A DNA stretch of 64,000 nt, from assembly GCA_963676355.1 (NCBI GenBank), contig OY781093.1, forward strand, positions 2,666,001 through 2,730,000, given 5' to 3'. Position numbers and translations under genes: made by a program. Source of the stretch: JAGLOK01 sp963676355 (GTDB lineage: Bacteria > Bacillota > Clostridia > Christensenellales > UMGS416). This document shows positions 8,777-17,371 of the stretch, piece by piece. Every line of letters starts with the position of its first letter. Within the stretch, counting starts at the first letter, position 1. The notes below the pieces were generated by a model. The model was not told the origin of the DNA. It did not search any database and saw only the letters and a program-made list of their open reading frames with translations.

Positions 8777-9253
8777 CTATTCCGTCTTTTCGTTTTGAGA
8801 AACTTGTTTTGCAAGATCTTGGATAACCTCAATCTCCATATTAAGAGCTAAAATCTTCTTATAAATCTTGTCCACTTTCTCGTCAGGAATATTATAGTTT
8901 AAAAAAGTATCTTCAAATGATGAAAAAGTAGTACTTATAAGCTTTGCTATAGTGATATATTTTTCAATATGAGGTAATTCAAGTGCATTTTTAAATTTTT
9001 GCAAATCGCTTTTTATAAGCCTCACCAAGTCATTCTCAGAGTTAAATTCAGCAATTGCAAGCGGGTATGGTTTTGTTCGCTCCAGAAAATAATTTCCTCG
9101 TCTATTTAAATTATAAACATATTGCAGGGTAAGACCATCAAGTTCAAAGTTTACATAGCACATTGTGCTGTTTATAACCTGTACTTTTGCACCAAGCTGC
9201 TGCAACTTGATGGTGTTTTCGGAGACTTCGGCTGTATTCATAATTTTTCTCAT
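8777..9253 (-). CDS. Unknown 158-residue cytoplasmic protein
   Basis: I do not recognise this family. The 158-residue protein has no signal peptide or membrane helix. It is mixed alpha/beta in its first half (VQVINSTMCYVNFELDGLTLQYVYNLNRR is split here by strands) and helical at the C-terminus with heptad-like spacing (KVDKIYKKILALNMEIEVIQDLAKQV). The start at 9253 has GAGGTG five bases upstream. It begins nine bases after the stop of the ArsB/NhaD-like transporter and shares its terminator, so it is probably an accessory or regulatory subunit of that transporter. That role is inferred from position only. Confidence 0.6.
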   Translation of the reverse strand: MRKIMNTAEVSENTIKLQQLGAKVQVINSTMCYVNFELDGLTLQYVYNLNRRGNYFLERTKPYPLAIAEFNSENDLVRLIKSDLQKFKNALELPHIEKYITIAKLISTTFSSFEDTFLNYNIPDEKVDKIYKKILALNMEIEVIQDLAKQVSQNEKTE

Positions 9254-9262
9254 AGTTCACCT

Positions 9263-10537
9263 CTATATATAAAATATTAGCAGATATGCCGTAGAAATAA
9301 TAATTGATACAATCATTATAGGAAATCCTACTTTAGTATAGTCCATAAAGCTCAACTTGTGTCCATGTTTTTTAAGCATCCCTGACGCTATAACATTGGC
9401 GGAAGCTCCCACAAGAGTTCCGTTTCCACCCAGACATGCACCCAGCGCCAAAGCCCACCACATTGGTGTTATTGGCATTGCCGACATAACCGCGATGCTT
9501 TTTATCAGCGGAATCATTGTCGCAACGAATGGTATGTTGTCAAGAAATGCAGAAGCTATTGCAGAACCCCAAAGAATCAATATGACAAGTAATACGAAAT
9601 TATCCCCTGTCATTCCCAGCAGTCCTTTTGCAAGAAAATCGATAACTCCGACTTCTTCCAATCCTCCCACTAAGATGAACAATGCCATAAAGAAAAATAT
9701 TGTCGGCCATTCAACATCCAGCAGAATCTCCTCTGGATCAAGCTTGCTCACTAGAAGCAGGAGTGCCGCACCAACTAAGGCTACAGTTGCCGATTCAAAG
9801 TTTAGATACTGGTGAAGAATAAACCCAACAATTGTAATGCCAAGCACTATCACGCTTTTCTTCAAAAGTATTTTGTCTTTGATTGCCAGATTTTCATTCA
9901 TAGCCATGATCTTGTCACGTTTTTCTTTAGTAATTGTTAAATTCTTTTTGTACATGAACCTGAAAATAAATATAACAACAGCAAATATAACCACTACTAC
10001 CGGTGCAAGATTTACAAAGAAATCTACAAATCCCATACCGGATGCACTACCTATCATTATGTTAGGCGGATCACCGATAAGTGTTGCAGTACCGCCTATG
10101 TTGGATGCAAGGATAAGGGGTAATATAAACATTACAGGGTTTATTTCCAGTGTTTCAGTTATAACAAGTGTTACGGGTATAATAAGCAATATAGTTGTTA
10201 CATTGTCAAGCAATGCAGAAGCAACCGCCGTAAGTGCCGCAAATATCACCAGCACTTTCCACGGTTCGCCTTTTACAATTTTTGCAAATTTAATAGCTAT
10301 ATATTCAAAAGCACCTGTGCGCCTTAAAATATTTACTATAATCATCATTCCCACGAGCATGCCAATAGTATTAAAATCTACTGCCTCTATTGCCTGCTCC
10401 TGATTTATAATTTTAAATACAAGTAAAAGAACTGCTCCAAAAAATGCGATTGTTGTACGATTAATTTTTTCTGAAATAATAAATGAGTAAATTACAACGA
10501 AAATAGTTATTGCAACGATAATATGATATAATTCCAT
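9263..10537 (-). CDS. ArsB/NhaD-type ion transporter
   Basis: Ion-transporter-superfamily membrane protein of 424 residues with about 11-12 helices. Diagnostic segments are ALLDNVTTILLIIPV and LASNIGGTATLIGDPPNIMIG, repeated in the second half as SAFLDNIPFVATMIPL and GACLGGNGTLVGASANVIASG. This is the two-fold repeat of ArsB/P-protein/NhaD transporters. It probably moves an anion or exchanges Na+/H+. There is no arsR or arsA nearby, so arsenite is not favoured. It is followed nine bases later by the unknown 158-residue gene and preceded 47 bases upstream by an HPr-like gene on the same strand. Confidence 0.85.
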   Translation of the reverse strand: MELYHIIVAITIFVVIYSFIISEKINRTTIAFFGAVLLLVFKIINQEQAIEAVDFNTIGMLVGMMIIVNILRRTGAFEYIAIKFAKIVKGEPWKVLVIFAALTAVASALLDNVTTILLIIPVTLVITETLEINPVMFILPLILASNIGGTATLIGDPPNIMIGSASGMGFVDFFVNLAPVVVVIFAVVIFIFRFMYKKNLTITKEKRDKIMAMNENLAIKDKILLKKSVIVLGITIVGFILHQYLNFESATVALVGAALLLLVSKLDPEEILLDVEWPTIFFFMALFILVGGLEEVGVIDFLAKGLLGMTGDNFVLLVILILWGSAIASAFLDNIPFVATMIPLIKSIAVMSAMPITPMWWALALGACLGGNGTLVGASANVIASGMLKKHGHKLSFMDYTKVGFPIMIVSIIISTAYLLIFYI

Positions 10538-10584
10538 GGTTTACCTTTATTTTTTGTTGTCGGTTATTTATAAATTATGTAACT

Positions 10585-10812
10585 TTAAGCCATATATGGC
10601 TTAACTTCTTCTAGGAATTTATCACATTCATCGCTGTATATTCTCACTACGATTGGCTGTGTCAAATCCAAGCTGAATATTCCCAAAATTGATTTGCCAT
10701 CCACTACATATCTTCCAGACAATAAATCAACGTCATAAGGACACTGTGAAGTTATTTTTACGAATTCTTTGATTTCTTCAGGTAAAGAAAGCCTGATTTC
10801 AATTTCTTTCAT
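10585..10812 (-). CDS. HPr-like protein lacking the phosphorylatable histidine
   Basis: A 75-residue protein with the HPr fold signature in the middle: VVDGKSILGIFSLDL (residues 36-50) matches the segment around regulatory Ser46 of HPr (here Ser41), followed by the usual QPIVVRIY strand and C-terminal helix. The active-site loop with His15 (GLHARPA in HPr) is replaced by SLPEEIKEF, so it cannot carry phosphate from Enzyme I. Such His-less HPr-like proteins occur in Clostridia. Role is unknown, possibly regulatory by Ser phosphorylation or binding. It has its own consensus promoter and may be read through into the transporter gene 47 bases downstream. Confidence 0.75.
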   Translation of the reverse strand: MKEIEIRLSLPEEIKEFVKITSQCPYDVDLLSGRYVVDGKSILGIFSLDLTQPIVVRIYSDECDKFLEEVKPYMA

Positions 10813-10860
10813 AACATACCTACTTTCTTAAAATTTTTGTCAAGTAATCTAACAAGAGAA

Positions 10861-10889
10861 AGTATATACCTCTAAATTTTCATTGTCAA
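10861..10889 (-). promoter_or_regulatory. Promoter of the HPr-like gene
   Basis: Minus strand TTGACA (10889-10884), 17-base spacer, TATACT (10866-10861), about 50 bases before the ATG at 10812. Confidence 0.8.
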
Positions 10890-10957
10890 TCCGGCTTAAA
10901 TCTATAGTCATTCTACATAAAAGCATAAAACAATTATCATCCATTTAAAACAAATCG

Positions 10958-10986
10958 TTGACAATAATAAAAAAAGAGAGTAATAT
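10958..10986 (+). promoter_or_regulatory. Promoter of helD with overlapping hairpin
   Basis: TTGACA (10958-10963), exactly 17 bases, TAATAT (10981-10986). The -10 sits in the loop of an inverted repeat (AGAGAGT ... ACTCCCT, about 10975-10995), which could act as an operator or an early hairpin. Confidence 0.75.
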
Positions 10987-11027
10987 AAACTCCCTTTTGC
11001 AAAAATACACAACACATAGGAGACATT

Positions 11028-13265
11028 ATGTCAAAGCACCCTGCATTTCCTGCGGAAAAAAACAACGCGCAAAAGACAATCTCTTATATTGCCTCTGAAA
11101 TAGAGAGGCTTGTTCCTCTAGAGCAAAAACAACACGCGGAGTTAACTGATCTCATTGCTATGACCGGGGGTAACTATAACACTGATCTATTTGTAGCATC
11201 TAAAATGCATGAGATGACTCAACGCTCGCTTTTAGGCTTAAATCATGCGGTAAACTCCCCTTATTTTACCAGAGTGAACTTCGTACCAGATGGGAAGCAA
11301 GAGCAAAGTCACTATATAGGAAAATGGGGCGTTCTCGATCCGAAAACACGCACTCCGATTATTGTTGACTGGCGCAGTGACATTGCAAACCTTTATTATA
11401 CTCATCAGGTAGGTCCTGCCGAATATAGTGCTCCTTACGGCACAATATCAGGTGAAATGACTTTAAAGCGGATGTTCTTTTTTAAAAAAGGAAATCTCGA
11501 GTCCATAGTTGAATCTGATATCGTAAGCCAGGGCGAATATTTAAACGATGTTCTTTCCGACCATGCTGACAGCAAACTGCGGGATGTGGTTACCACCATA
11601 CAGGCAGAGCAAAACGCTGTTCTGCGTTGTTCTCCCAGGATTCCGACCATTGTTCAAGGTGTTGCAGGCGCAGGAAAAACTACAATAGCGCTTCACCGAA
11701 TCACTTGGCTTTTATACACCTACCGCGAAACAATGATGCCTTCAAACCTCATGATTATAGCTCCCAATCCACTGTTTTTGGACTACATTTCAGCAGTTCT
11801 TCCTGAACTTGGTGTGGAATCTGCAATACAGGAGACGTTTTACGGACTTGCTCAAAAGCTTTGTGGCAAAATGCCAAAGCTCGACGACAATGTATCCCTT
11901 GTAAAGCTTTTATCCCCTAATGTTTCAGTGGAAGAAAAAAAATTGATAAAAAATGCAAGTACATTTAAAGGCTCACTAAACTACAAAGCTTGCCTTGAAG
12001 CATATATTGAAACCCTTGCTGACAAAATATTTCCTGAAGAGGATTTTAAGCTTGGTAAATACACTGTTGCAAAAAGGCGAAAATTACTTGAGATATTTGA
12101 AGAAGAGCTATCCCCCTTCCCTCTTCAGCCAAGAATAAAAGAGCTGAAAAAGCGCTTAAAGGATATGGCTGATGATGCAAAGGAAAGGCTTATTTATCAT
12201 ATAGAAGGTGAAACCACAAAGAGAGCCAACTATCTCCGTGAGATAGTTAAAAATAATGACAAGCTAAGAATGGAAAAAATGCGCGAGCTTTATGCTAATC
12301 GTGACAAGAAAATAGAAGAAATAAACCTTGCACACAAAAATATCGCAAACAATTATGTAAAAGGTTTTAAACCTCTAAATCTCATCAATGTTTACAAAGA
12401 CTTTTTAAGCCACACTCCTTCTTTTGACCTGCCAGATTCAGTTTCAGCTGAAACATGGGAATGTGTTTGCGAATACACTGAAGGATTTTTCCAAAGCAAG
12501 CGTATGGAAAGCTTGGATATTCCCGCATTTATAATACTGCAAAAAGCACTCTTCGGGCATAAAATCAATCTTGATATCCACCATAGCGTGCTGGATGAAG
12601 CGCAGGATTTTTCACCTTTCATGTTCGATATCCTAAAGAGTTTAACTGTGAATGAAGCCTTTACGATAGTAGGCGACTTGGCTCAAGGCATCTACTCCTA
12701 TCGGGGCGTGACGGACTGGGGTTCTGTAAAATCTGAAGTGTTTAGAGAAAAATCACAATTTTATGAACTGATTACTTCCTACCGAAACACTATTGAAATC
12801 ATGGAGTTTGCAGAGCGTGTGGCATCCCGCTACGCAAGCCCTAACAGAAAAAGCGCAAAGCCCGTGCTACGCCATGGAAAAACTCCTGAGATAAGAAAAT
12901 ATACAGACAATATAAATGATTTAATAAACGAAATAAGTAAAATGTCAAAAAGCGGTCACAAAAGCATAGCCGTCGTTGAAAAGCTTCCTTCAGACTGCGC
13001 AAAGCTTCACAAAAAGCTTGAAAAACACATTCCTGGGATACATCTTTTAACCGACAGCGACACGCACTATGAAGCAGGGGCAATGGTTGTGCCTGCACAT
13101 CTTTGCAAAGGGCTGGAATTTGACTGTGTGATAGTGGCAAACGCGGATGATAAAAACTTTCCGGACGACGAACTACACGCAAACTTATTATATGTTGCAC
13201 TTACACGCCCACTGCATGAAGTCGTTATCTTCTATGATAAAAAGCTTACTTCACTACTGAGCTAA
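11028..13265 (+). CDS. helD: HelD-type UvrD-like helicase, RNA polymerase recycling factor
   Basis: A 745-residue superfamily 1 ATPase. The N-terminal helical arm and HelD-specific segment (YIGKWGVLDPKTRTPIIVDWRSDIANLYY, here at about 96-124) precede Walker A GVAGAGKT at residues 211-218. A coiled-coil insertion follows (about 350-460, rich in Lys/Glu), then DEAQDFSPF (Walker B) near 522, the GDLAQGIYSYRG motif, SYRNT and the C-terminal LLYVALTRPLHEVV. In Bacillus, HelD removes RNA polymerase from stalled or post-termination complexes; it is not a true DNA helicase. AGGAG precedes the ATG. Its last 12 bases overlap the end of a convergent gene, with no terminator between. Confidence 0.88.
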   Translation: MSKHPAFPAEKNNAQKTISYIASEIERLVPLEQKQHAELTDLIAMTGGNYNTDLFVASKMHEMTQRSLLGLNHAVNSPYFTRVNFVPDGKQEQSHYIGKWGVLDPKTRTPIIVDWRSDIANLYYTHQVGPAEYSAPYGTISGEMTLKRMFFFKKGNLESIVESDIVSQGEYLNDVLSDHADSKLRDVVTTIQAEQNAVLRCSPRIPTIVQGVAGAGKTTIALHRITWLLYTYRETMMPSNLMIIAPNPLFLDYISAVLPELGVESAIQETFYGLAQKLCGKMPKLDDNVSLVKLLSPNVSVEEKKLIKNASTFKGSLNYKACLEAYIETLADKIFPEEDFKLGKYTVAKRRKLLEIFEEELSPFPLQPRIKELKKRLKDMADDAKERLIYHIEGETTKRANYLREIVKNNDKLRMEKMRELYANRDKKIEEINLAHKNIANNYVKGFKPLNLINVYKDFLSHTPSFDLPDSVSAETWECVCEYTEGFFQSKRMESLDIPAFIILQKALFGHKINLDIHHSVLDEAQDFSPFMFDILKSLTVNEAFTIVGDLAQGIYSYRGVTDWGSVKSEVFREKSQFYELITSYRNTIEIMEFAERVASRYASPNRKSAKPVLRHGKTPEIRKYTDNINDLINEISKMSKSGHKSIAVVEKLPSDCAKLHKKLEKHIPGIHLLTDSDTHYEAGAMVVPAHLCKGLEFDCVIVANADDKNFPDDELHANLLYVALTRPLHEVVIFYDKKLTSLLS

Positions 13266-14924
13266 GTTTAGCTCTTCTAATATCTCAAGAAACTCAGCTT
13301 TGGAGCATCTATAAAACTCATAGTCACTGTCCTGATAGATTAGCTTCATGCTGTCCATAATAGAAAAAATAACTTCATATGTTTCACTTAAGGGTTTGAC
13401 AGGGTTTTTCACATATAATATACAGATATTTGCGGCATCATCAAGCCTCTCAACTCTCTCGTATATAACATCCATGTTATATAATGAATGTATCATTTTT
13501 CTGGAATATACAGGTGGATAAGCTATATCCAATTGTTCAGGAGTAACGTACACAAAATCCTCATATTCAGCCATCTCATATACAAACTTCTGTGGCCCAA
13601 AGTCAAACTTATATCCAAGTCTTGGTTCATAGTAAAGATTTCTGTCAAGAAATGAAATCAAGCAAATCATCACAGCACACATAATTATTAAAGCAGCAAC
13701 TATTCTTTTAAATATTCTCCTTGCTTTATCCGTTTTAATTAACTTATTTATTGCCATATACAATAATATAGGGCTTACAGCAAAGGATAATATAATTAAT
13801 GGAACAGAAAACTTTAACATAGTAAAATCATGATGATATGCGTGTTCTGACAAAGCAAAATTAATTACAATCATAGGCAAAAAAGATATCGCTCCCCATC
13901 CCATCAAATTTTTATATGCCTTGTTTTTGATATTAAACACTAATCCTATAATGGTTAACAATGCATAACATAGTGATGAAACAGTTATCAGTATCAAAAG
14001 CCTTAATCCCATAAGAGAGAGCATCCAGTAACCTATCTTTTTAACCCAATTGATATTAATAGGAAAAGATGATCTCTGTGCATACCTAGACAAAAATGGA
14101 GAAACTCCATCTACAGACCAAAAAAGATATAGTCCAAAAAGAGCTATAGCAAGCAACATTGGCCATACATATTTTAGAGTGCCTATAATAAATTCCTTGA
14201 TAGATTTATACTGTCTTTTAAATATCCTTACCATCCATATTGCAAATATCACAATATATGCAATGAAGTCTGTAAAAGCAGCAGCAAAAATAAAAAACAC
14301 CTGAATCCAATATAATACTTTTTTTAGTTTACCTTCATTCTCATCTATTAAAATCTCTGTTAAAATCAAAGCAGCAATTGGCACTAATCCTGCTGTATCA
14401 GCAAAATATTCAAACTGCATATAATAATACAGTCCCGGAATAAAAATCGTAGTAATACCAGCTAAAGATGCGATAACTACAGCAAACCATCCACTTTTAA
14501 ACCCACTTTTTTTATATATGAAGTAAATTATCAAACCGAGGATACAAGATAACATCCAATGGTTTACAAGATTCCAAGATTGAATCAAGCTTACGCTTGC
14601 AGAGTCTCCGGTAACTAAGCACAAAATATACGGAACAATCATAAATCCCGGCGGATATGAAGAATATTCCTGCGCACAGTTTGGCGTTTCTATACTAGCA
14701 GGTATTTTATATAACTTACCGTTGATATTAAAAATTCCTTCTTGTAACCAATTATATATAAAGTTTGAAGTGTCAAAGGTTAATCTGCTATCATTTGCTG
14801 TTAAATCACCCAAATGTGGTATCCGCTCCATTAGTGATGCCCCAAATACTATGGTAATAGCAACAACTATTATAAGTAATTGTATGAATGTATTATTATG
14901 TCTTTTTACTACATTATTCATCAA
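13254..14924 (-). CDS. Large multi-pass membrane protein, GT-C-like
   Basis: A 556-residue membrane protein with about 11-12 hydrophobic segments. A first extracytoplasmic loop contains acidic and aromatic residues (LGDLTANDSRLTFDTSN, then CAQEYSSYPPGFMIVPYIL), and there is a C-terminal soluble region of about 120 residues. The layout (short N-terminus, helix, acidic loop, many helices, C-terminal domain) resembles GT-C polyprenyl-sugar glycosyltransferases (PMT/ArnT type), but no sequence motif proves this. The start is uncertain: TTG at 14924 or ATG at 14921, GGAG lying 11 or 14 bases upstream. It converges on helD and overlaps it by 12 bases. Confidence 0.6.
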   Translation of the reverse strand: MMNNVVKRHNNTFIQLLIIVVAITIVFGASLMERIPHLGDLTANDSRLTFDTSNFIYNWLQEGIFNINGKLYKIPASIETPNCAQEYSSYPPGFMIVPYILCLVTGDSASVSLIQSWNLVNHWMLSCILGLIIYFIYKKSGFKSGWFAVVIASLAGITTIFIPGLYYYMQFEYFADTAGLVPIAALILTEILIDENEGKLKKVLYWIQVFFIFAAAFTDFIAYIVIFAIWMVRIFKRQYKSIKEFIIGTLKYVWPMLLAIALFGLYLFWSVDGVSPFLSRYAQRSSFPININWVKKIGYWMLSLMGLRLLILITVSSLCYALLTIIGLVFNIKNKAYKNLMGWGAISFLPMIVINFALSEHAYHHDFTMLKFSVPLIILSFAVSPILLYMAINKLIKTDKARRIFKRIVAALIIMCAVMICLISFLDRNLYYEPRLGYKFDFGPQKFVYEMAEYEDFVYVTPEQLDIAYPPVYSRKMIHSLYNMDVIYERVERLDDAANICILYVKNPVKPLSETYEVIFSIMDSMKLIYQDSDYEFYRCSKAEFLEILEELNLAQ

Positions 14925-14988
14925 ATAATTTATTTCTCCATATAATATAATTATTAAGCATTATACCATAATTAATCCTCAAAATTCT

Positions 14989-15018
14989 AAAAAAAAGCAT
15001 CGATTTTTCAATCAATGC
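14989..15018 (-). terminator. Terminator of the rubredoxin-fprA operon
   Basis: Minus-strand stem GCATTGATT with AATCGATGC (one mismatch) and a GAAA loop, then eight T. It lies 20 bases after the fprA stop. Confidence 0.8.
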
Positions 15019-15037
15019 TCACTTCTTGTTTATTATG

Positions 15038-16222
15038 CTATTTTATAGTTTCAACAAAACCTTTTAAATATTCTCTAGCTTCTGCGATTTCATCATCTGA
15101 AGGCTTGAGCCTCACTCTGAATGGATCAATTATCTTAAAGCCAAGCTGTTTTAGCCTTGATGTTATATTAATTGAACCTTCACCTGACCATCCGTAGCTG
15201 CCAAAGGCGCAAGCAGGCTTGTTTCTATATGCCACTGCACTGATGCGGGACAATATATCCCAAATAGGCGGAAGAGCGTCTCTTGTAAATGTAGGCGATC
15301 CAAACAGGATTGCATCAGCCTTATCTATAGCCGCAAGTGCCTCATCAACCGATACATTCTGAGCATCCAAAAGCTCTGAATCAAATCCAAGAGTTTTAAG
15401 CTCCTCATGGAAAGCATTGGCAATCGTGCGAGTATACCCATATGCTGAAACATATATTATCGCCGCTTTTTTCGGAGTGTTTTTAACTCCGACTTCCTTA
15501 GTCCATTCTTTGTAATGGTCTATTATCTCATCCACATGCTTTATCATCGGGCCATGCGCTGGGCATATAAGCTCAATATCAAGCTTTTCAACCTTATCAA
15601 GCATAGGCTTAACATATGTTCTGTAAGGATGCATTATCACATGATAATAGTAATCCTGAGCATACTTTAATCCATCGCTCTCATCGGTATCATAGATAGT
15701 ATCTTCGCTGTAATAGTGGCAACCAAACACATCGCTTGTGATAAGCGTTTTTTCCTGCTTAACATATGTAAGCATCGTGTCTGGCCAATGCAAAAATGGT
15801 GCCATATAAAACTCAAGGTCAATATCACCCAAGCTTATTGAATCGCCATCTTTAACAACTTTGACATCAATATCTTTGTTTACTATCAGTGGAATAAAAT
15901 TACCTGTAGCATTTGATCCCACCACCTGAGCATTTGGGCAAAGCTCTAAAAACATACCAAGTGATCCGCTGTGATCCGGTTCACAATGAGACACTATAAT
16001 ATAATCAATTGAAGATATATCAACAAGCTCTTTTAAGTTAGCTACATGCTCATCATGGAATTTTTCCTTAACCATCTCAACAAGCGCAGTTTTTTCGCTG
16101 CCCTTAATTAAAAAAGAATTATATGTAGTTCCGCTCTCAGTTTCCATAACAACGTCAAAGACCCTAAGATTAGGGTCACTGACTCCAACTGAGAAAACAT
16201 TCTTAGTTAATTTTGTTGTCAT
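15038..16222 (-). CDS. fprA: A-type flavodiiron protein (rubredoxin:oxygen oxidoreductase)
   Basis: Cytoplasmic flavodiiron protein of 394 residues, the standard class A length, reducing O2 to water (or NO to N2O) in anaerobes. The metallo-beta-lactamase domain carries the iron ligands in HCEPDHSGS (His79, Glu81, Asp83, His84), then APFLHWPDTM and CPAHGP. The C-terminal flavodoxin domain from about residue 250 has the FMN loop YVSAYGYTRTIA and FGSYGWSGEG. Its ATG overlaps the stop of the rubredoxin gene (ATGA), with GAGGA inside that gene as ribosome site. This fits coupled synthesis of electron donor and oxidase. Confidence 0.95.
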   Translation of the reverse strand: MTTKLTKNVFSVGVSDPNLRVFDVVMETESGTTYNSFLIKGSEKTALVEMVKEKFHDEHVANLKELVDISSIDYIIVSHCEPDHSGSLGMFLELCPNAQVVGSNATGNFIPLIVNKDIDVKVVKDGDSISLGDIDLEFYMAPFLHWPDTMLTYVKQEKTLITSDVFGCHYYSEDTIYDTDESDGLKYAQDYYYHVIMHPYRTYVKPMLDKVEKLDIELICPAHGPMIKHVDEIIDHYKEWTKEVGVKNTPKKAAIIYVSAYGYTRTIANAFHEELKTLGFDSELLDAQNVSVDEALAAIDKADAILFGSPTFTRDALPPIWDILSRISAVAYRNKPACAFGSYGWSGEGSINITSRLKQLGFKIIDPFRVRLKPSDDEIAEAREYLKGFVETIK

Positions 16223-16356
16223 TCCACTTCCTCAAACAAGTCTTTTCCAGCTCCGCAGATAGGGCATTCATAATCATCAGGAAGATCAGCAAATGGAGTT
16301 CCTTCTGCCTCTTCATCATAAATGTATCCACACACTGTGCATTCAAATTTTTTCAT
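16219..16356 (-). CDS. Short-form rubredoxin, 45 residues
   Basis: Small Fe(Cys)4 electron carrier, translated MKKFECTVCGYIYDEEA..., with both iron-binding pairs: CTVCG (Cys6, Cys9) and CPICGAGKDLF (Cys31, Cys34). It is 45 residues instead of the usual 52-54. The missing stretch is the loop that reads like GDPDNGVAP in typical rubredoxins; similar short forms are known in Desulfovibrio. AGGAGAT lies upstream of the ATG. The stop overlaps the fprA start by four bases. It should pass electrons to FprA. Confidence 0.93.
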   Translation of the reverse strand: MKKFECTVCGYIYDEEAEGTPFADLPDDYECPICGAGKDLFEEVE

Positions 16357-16411
16357 ATTTATCTCCTTTAATTAATATTTATTGCTATCGCAACTATTCT
16401 AACAGTCCTTA

Positions 16412-16618
16412 TCAGACTGCGTTTTCCGCGAAGAAAGTGTTAAGTTCTTTAATAAGTGTTTCACAGTCAGCGCCATGTGCGCCACATGCCTGTTCGATAG
16501 TTTCTCTTTGTGACATGGGACAGCCAATGCAGTGCATTCCTTGGTCCATAAAAACTGATGCTGCTCTCATATCCTTAAGCAATACTTCGCCAATTGTCAT
16601 TTCTTTTGTTACTGTCAT
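16412..16618 (-). CDS. DUF1858 redox-disulfide domain protein
   Basis: A 68-residue stand-alone DUF1858 protein, a small helical domain found fused to or beside hybrid-cluster and other redox proteins. It has the signature MTIGEVLLKDMRAASVFMDQG followed by the conserved CIGCP pair (a likely redox disulfide) and a third Cys in EQACGAHG. AAGGAGC precedes the ATG. It sits between a nitroreductase and the rubredoxin-fprA pair, all on one strand with gaps of 55-66 bases, which suggests a joint role in oxidative or nitrosative defence. The exact partner is unknown. Confidence 0.85.
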   Translation of the reverse strand: MTVTKEMTIGEVLLKDMRAASVFMDQGMHCIGCPMSQRETIEQACGAHGADCETLIKELNTFFAENAV

Positions 16619-16684
16619 GTTTTTTGCTCCTTATGTTTGTATTATTATGTTACATTAAATGTTTGTCTATTACAAGATACCAGA

Positions 16685-17191
16685 TTAAAAATATGTAACT
16701 TTATTCTGATTATATTGTGTTCTTTCTTCCTTTGTTTCAGCAGGATATCCCACATAAATCACCGCAAGTGGTATCCGTGTTTCGGGAAGGTCTAAATAGT
16801 TTATTGTCGGCTTCACTCTGTCTTCGTTCGGGTAGACTCCCAGCCAAACCGTGCCAAGTCCTAATTCCGGTGCTGCATTCAGCATATTTTCAAGCGCTGC
16901 AGTGCAATCCTGCACCCAGTATTTCTTAGCCGTTTCTTTGTCCTTGTTGTCCAAGTCACCGCAGACAACAAAAGCACATGGAGCATTATACTTACCAGAT
17001 GGCATAATATCAATAAGCCCCTGCATTTTCTCTTTGCCCGCAATCACATAGAAGTGCCATTCTTGAACATTTCTTGCAGAAGGCGCCGCCATTGCAACTT
17101 TAAGCAGCGTTTCTATTTTTTCTCGCTCCACCGGTTTGTCAAGATATTTTCTTACAGAGCGTCTCTTGTATGCAGCTTCAATAGCATTCAT
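16685..17191 (-). CDS. Nitroreductase-family protein
   Basis: FMN-dependent NAD(P)H oxidoreductase of the nitroreductase superfamily, 168 residues. The opening AAYKRRSVRKYLDKPVEREKIETLL and MAAPSARNVQEWHFYVI are the FMN-phosphate-binding segments, and LENMLNAAPELGLGTVWLGVYP the central helix. It is short and ends in VIYVGYPAETKEERTQ-type sequence as is usual for the family. CAGGAG precedes the ATG. Natural substrates of such enzymes are usually unclear; its place upstream of DUF1858, rubredoxin and fprA suggests a redox-stress role. Confidence 0.9.
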   Translation of the reverse strand: MNAIEAAYKRRSVRKYLDKPVEREKIETLLKVAMAAPSARNVQEWHFYVIAGKEKMQGLIDIMPSGKYNAPCAFVVCGDLDNKDKETAKKYWVQDCTAALENMLNAAPELGLGTVWLGVYPNEDRVKPTINYLDLPETRIPLAVIYVGYPAETKEERTQYNQNKVTYF

Positions 17192-17290
17192 AATATCTCC
17201 TGATTCATATCATTTATATAATATACCATTTAGGTAGGAATTAAAAGAGTTTATTTGTGAAAAATTTATTAAATTTATCTTTTGTTCGCG

Positions 17291-17319
17291 TTGCTTTCCC
17301 TTTTCCCTGCGGATATAAT
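17291..17319 (+). promoter_or_regulatory. Promoter of the tandem surface-protein genes
   Basis: TTGCTT (17291-17296), 17-base spacer, TATAAT (17314-17319); the ATG is at 17372. Confidence 0.7.
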
Positions 17320-17371
17320 GGATAGTAAATATTGGATTAAATATTATTTATTGCTTTGAAAGGCTGATGTT

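Noticed and set aside
9263..10537. Arsenite efflux pump ArsB
   Set aside because: The superfamily fits, but no arsR, arsC or arsA is adjacent and the P-protein/NhaD branch fits as well; left as an ArsB/NhaD-type transporter.
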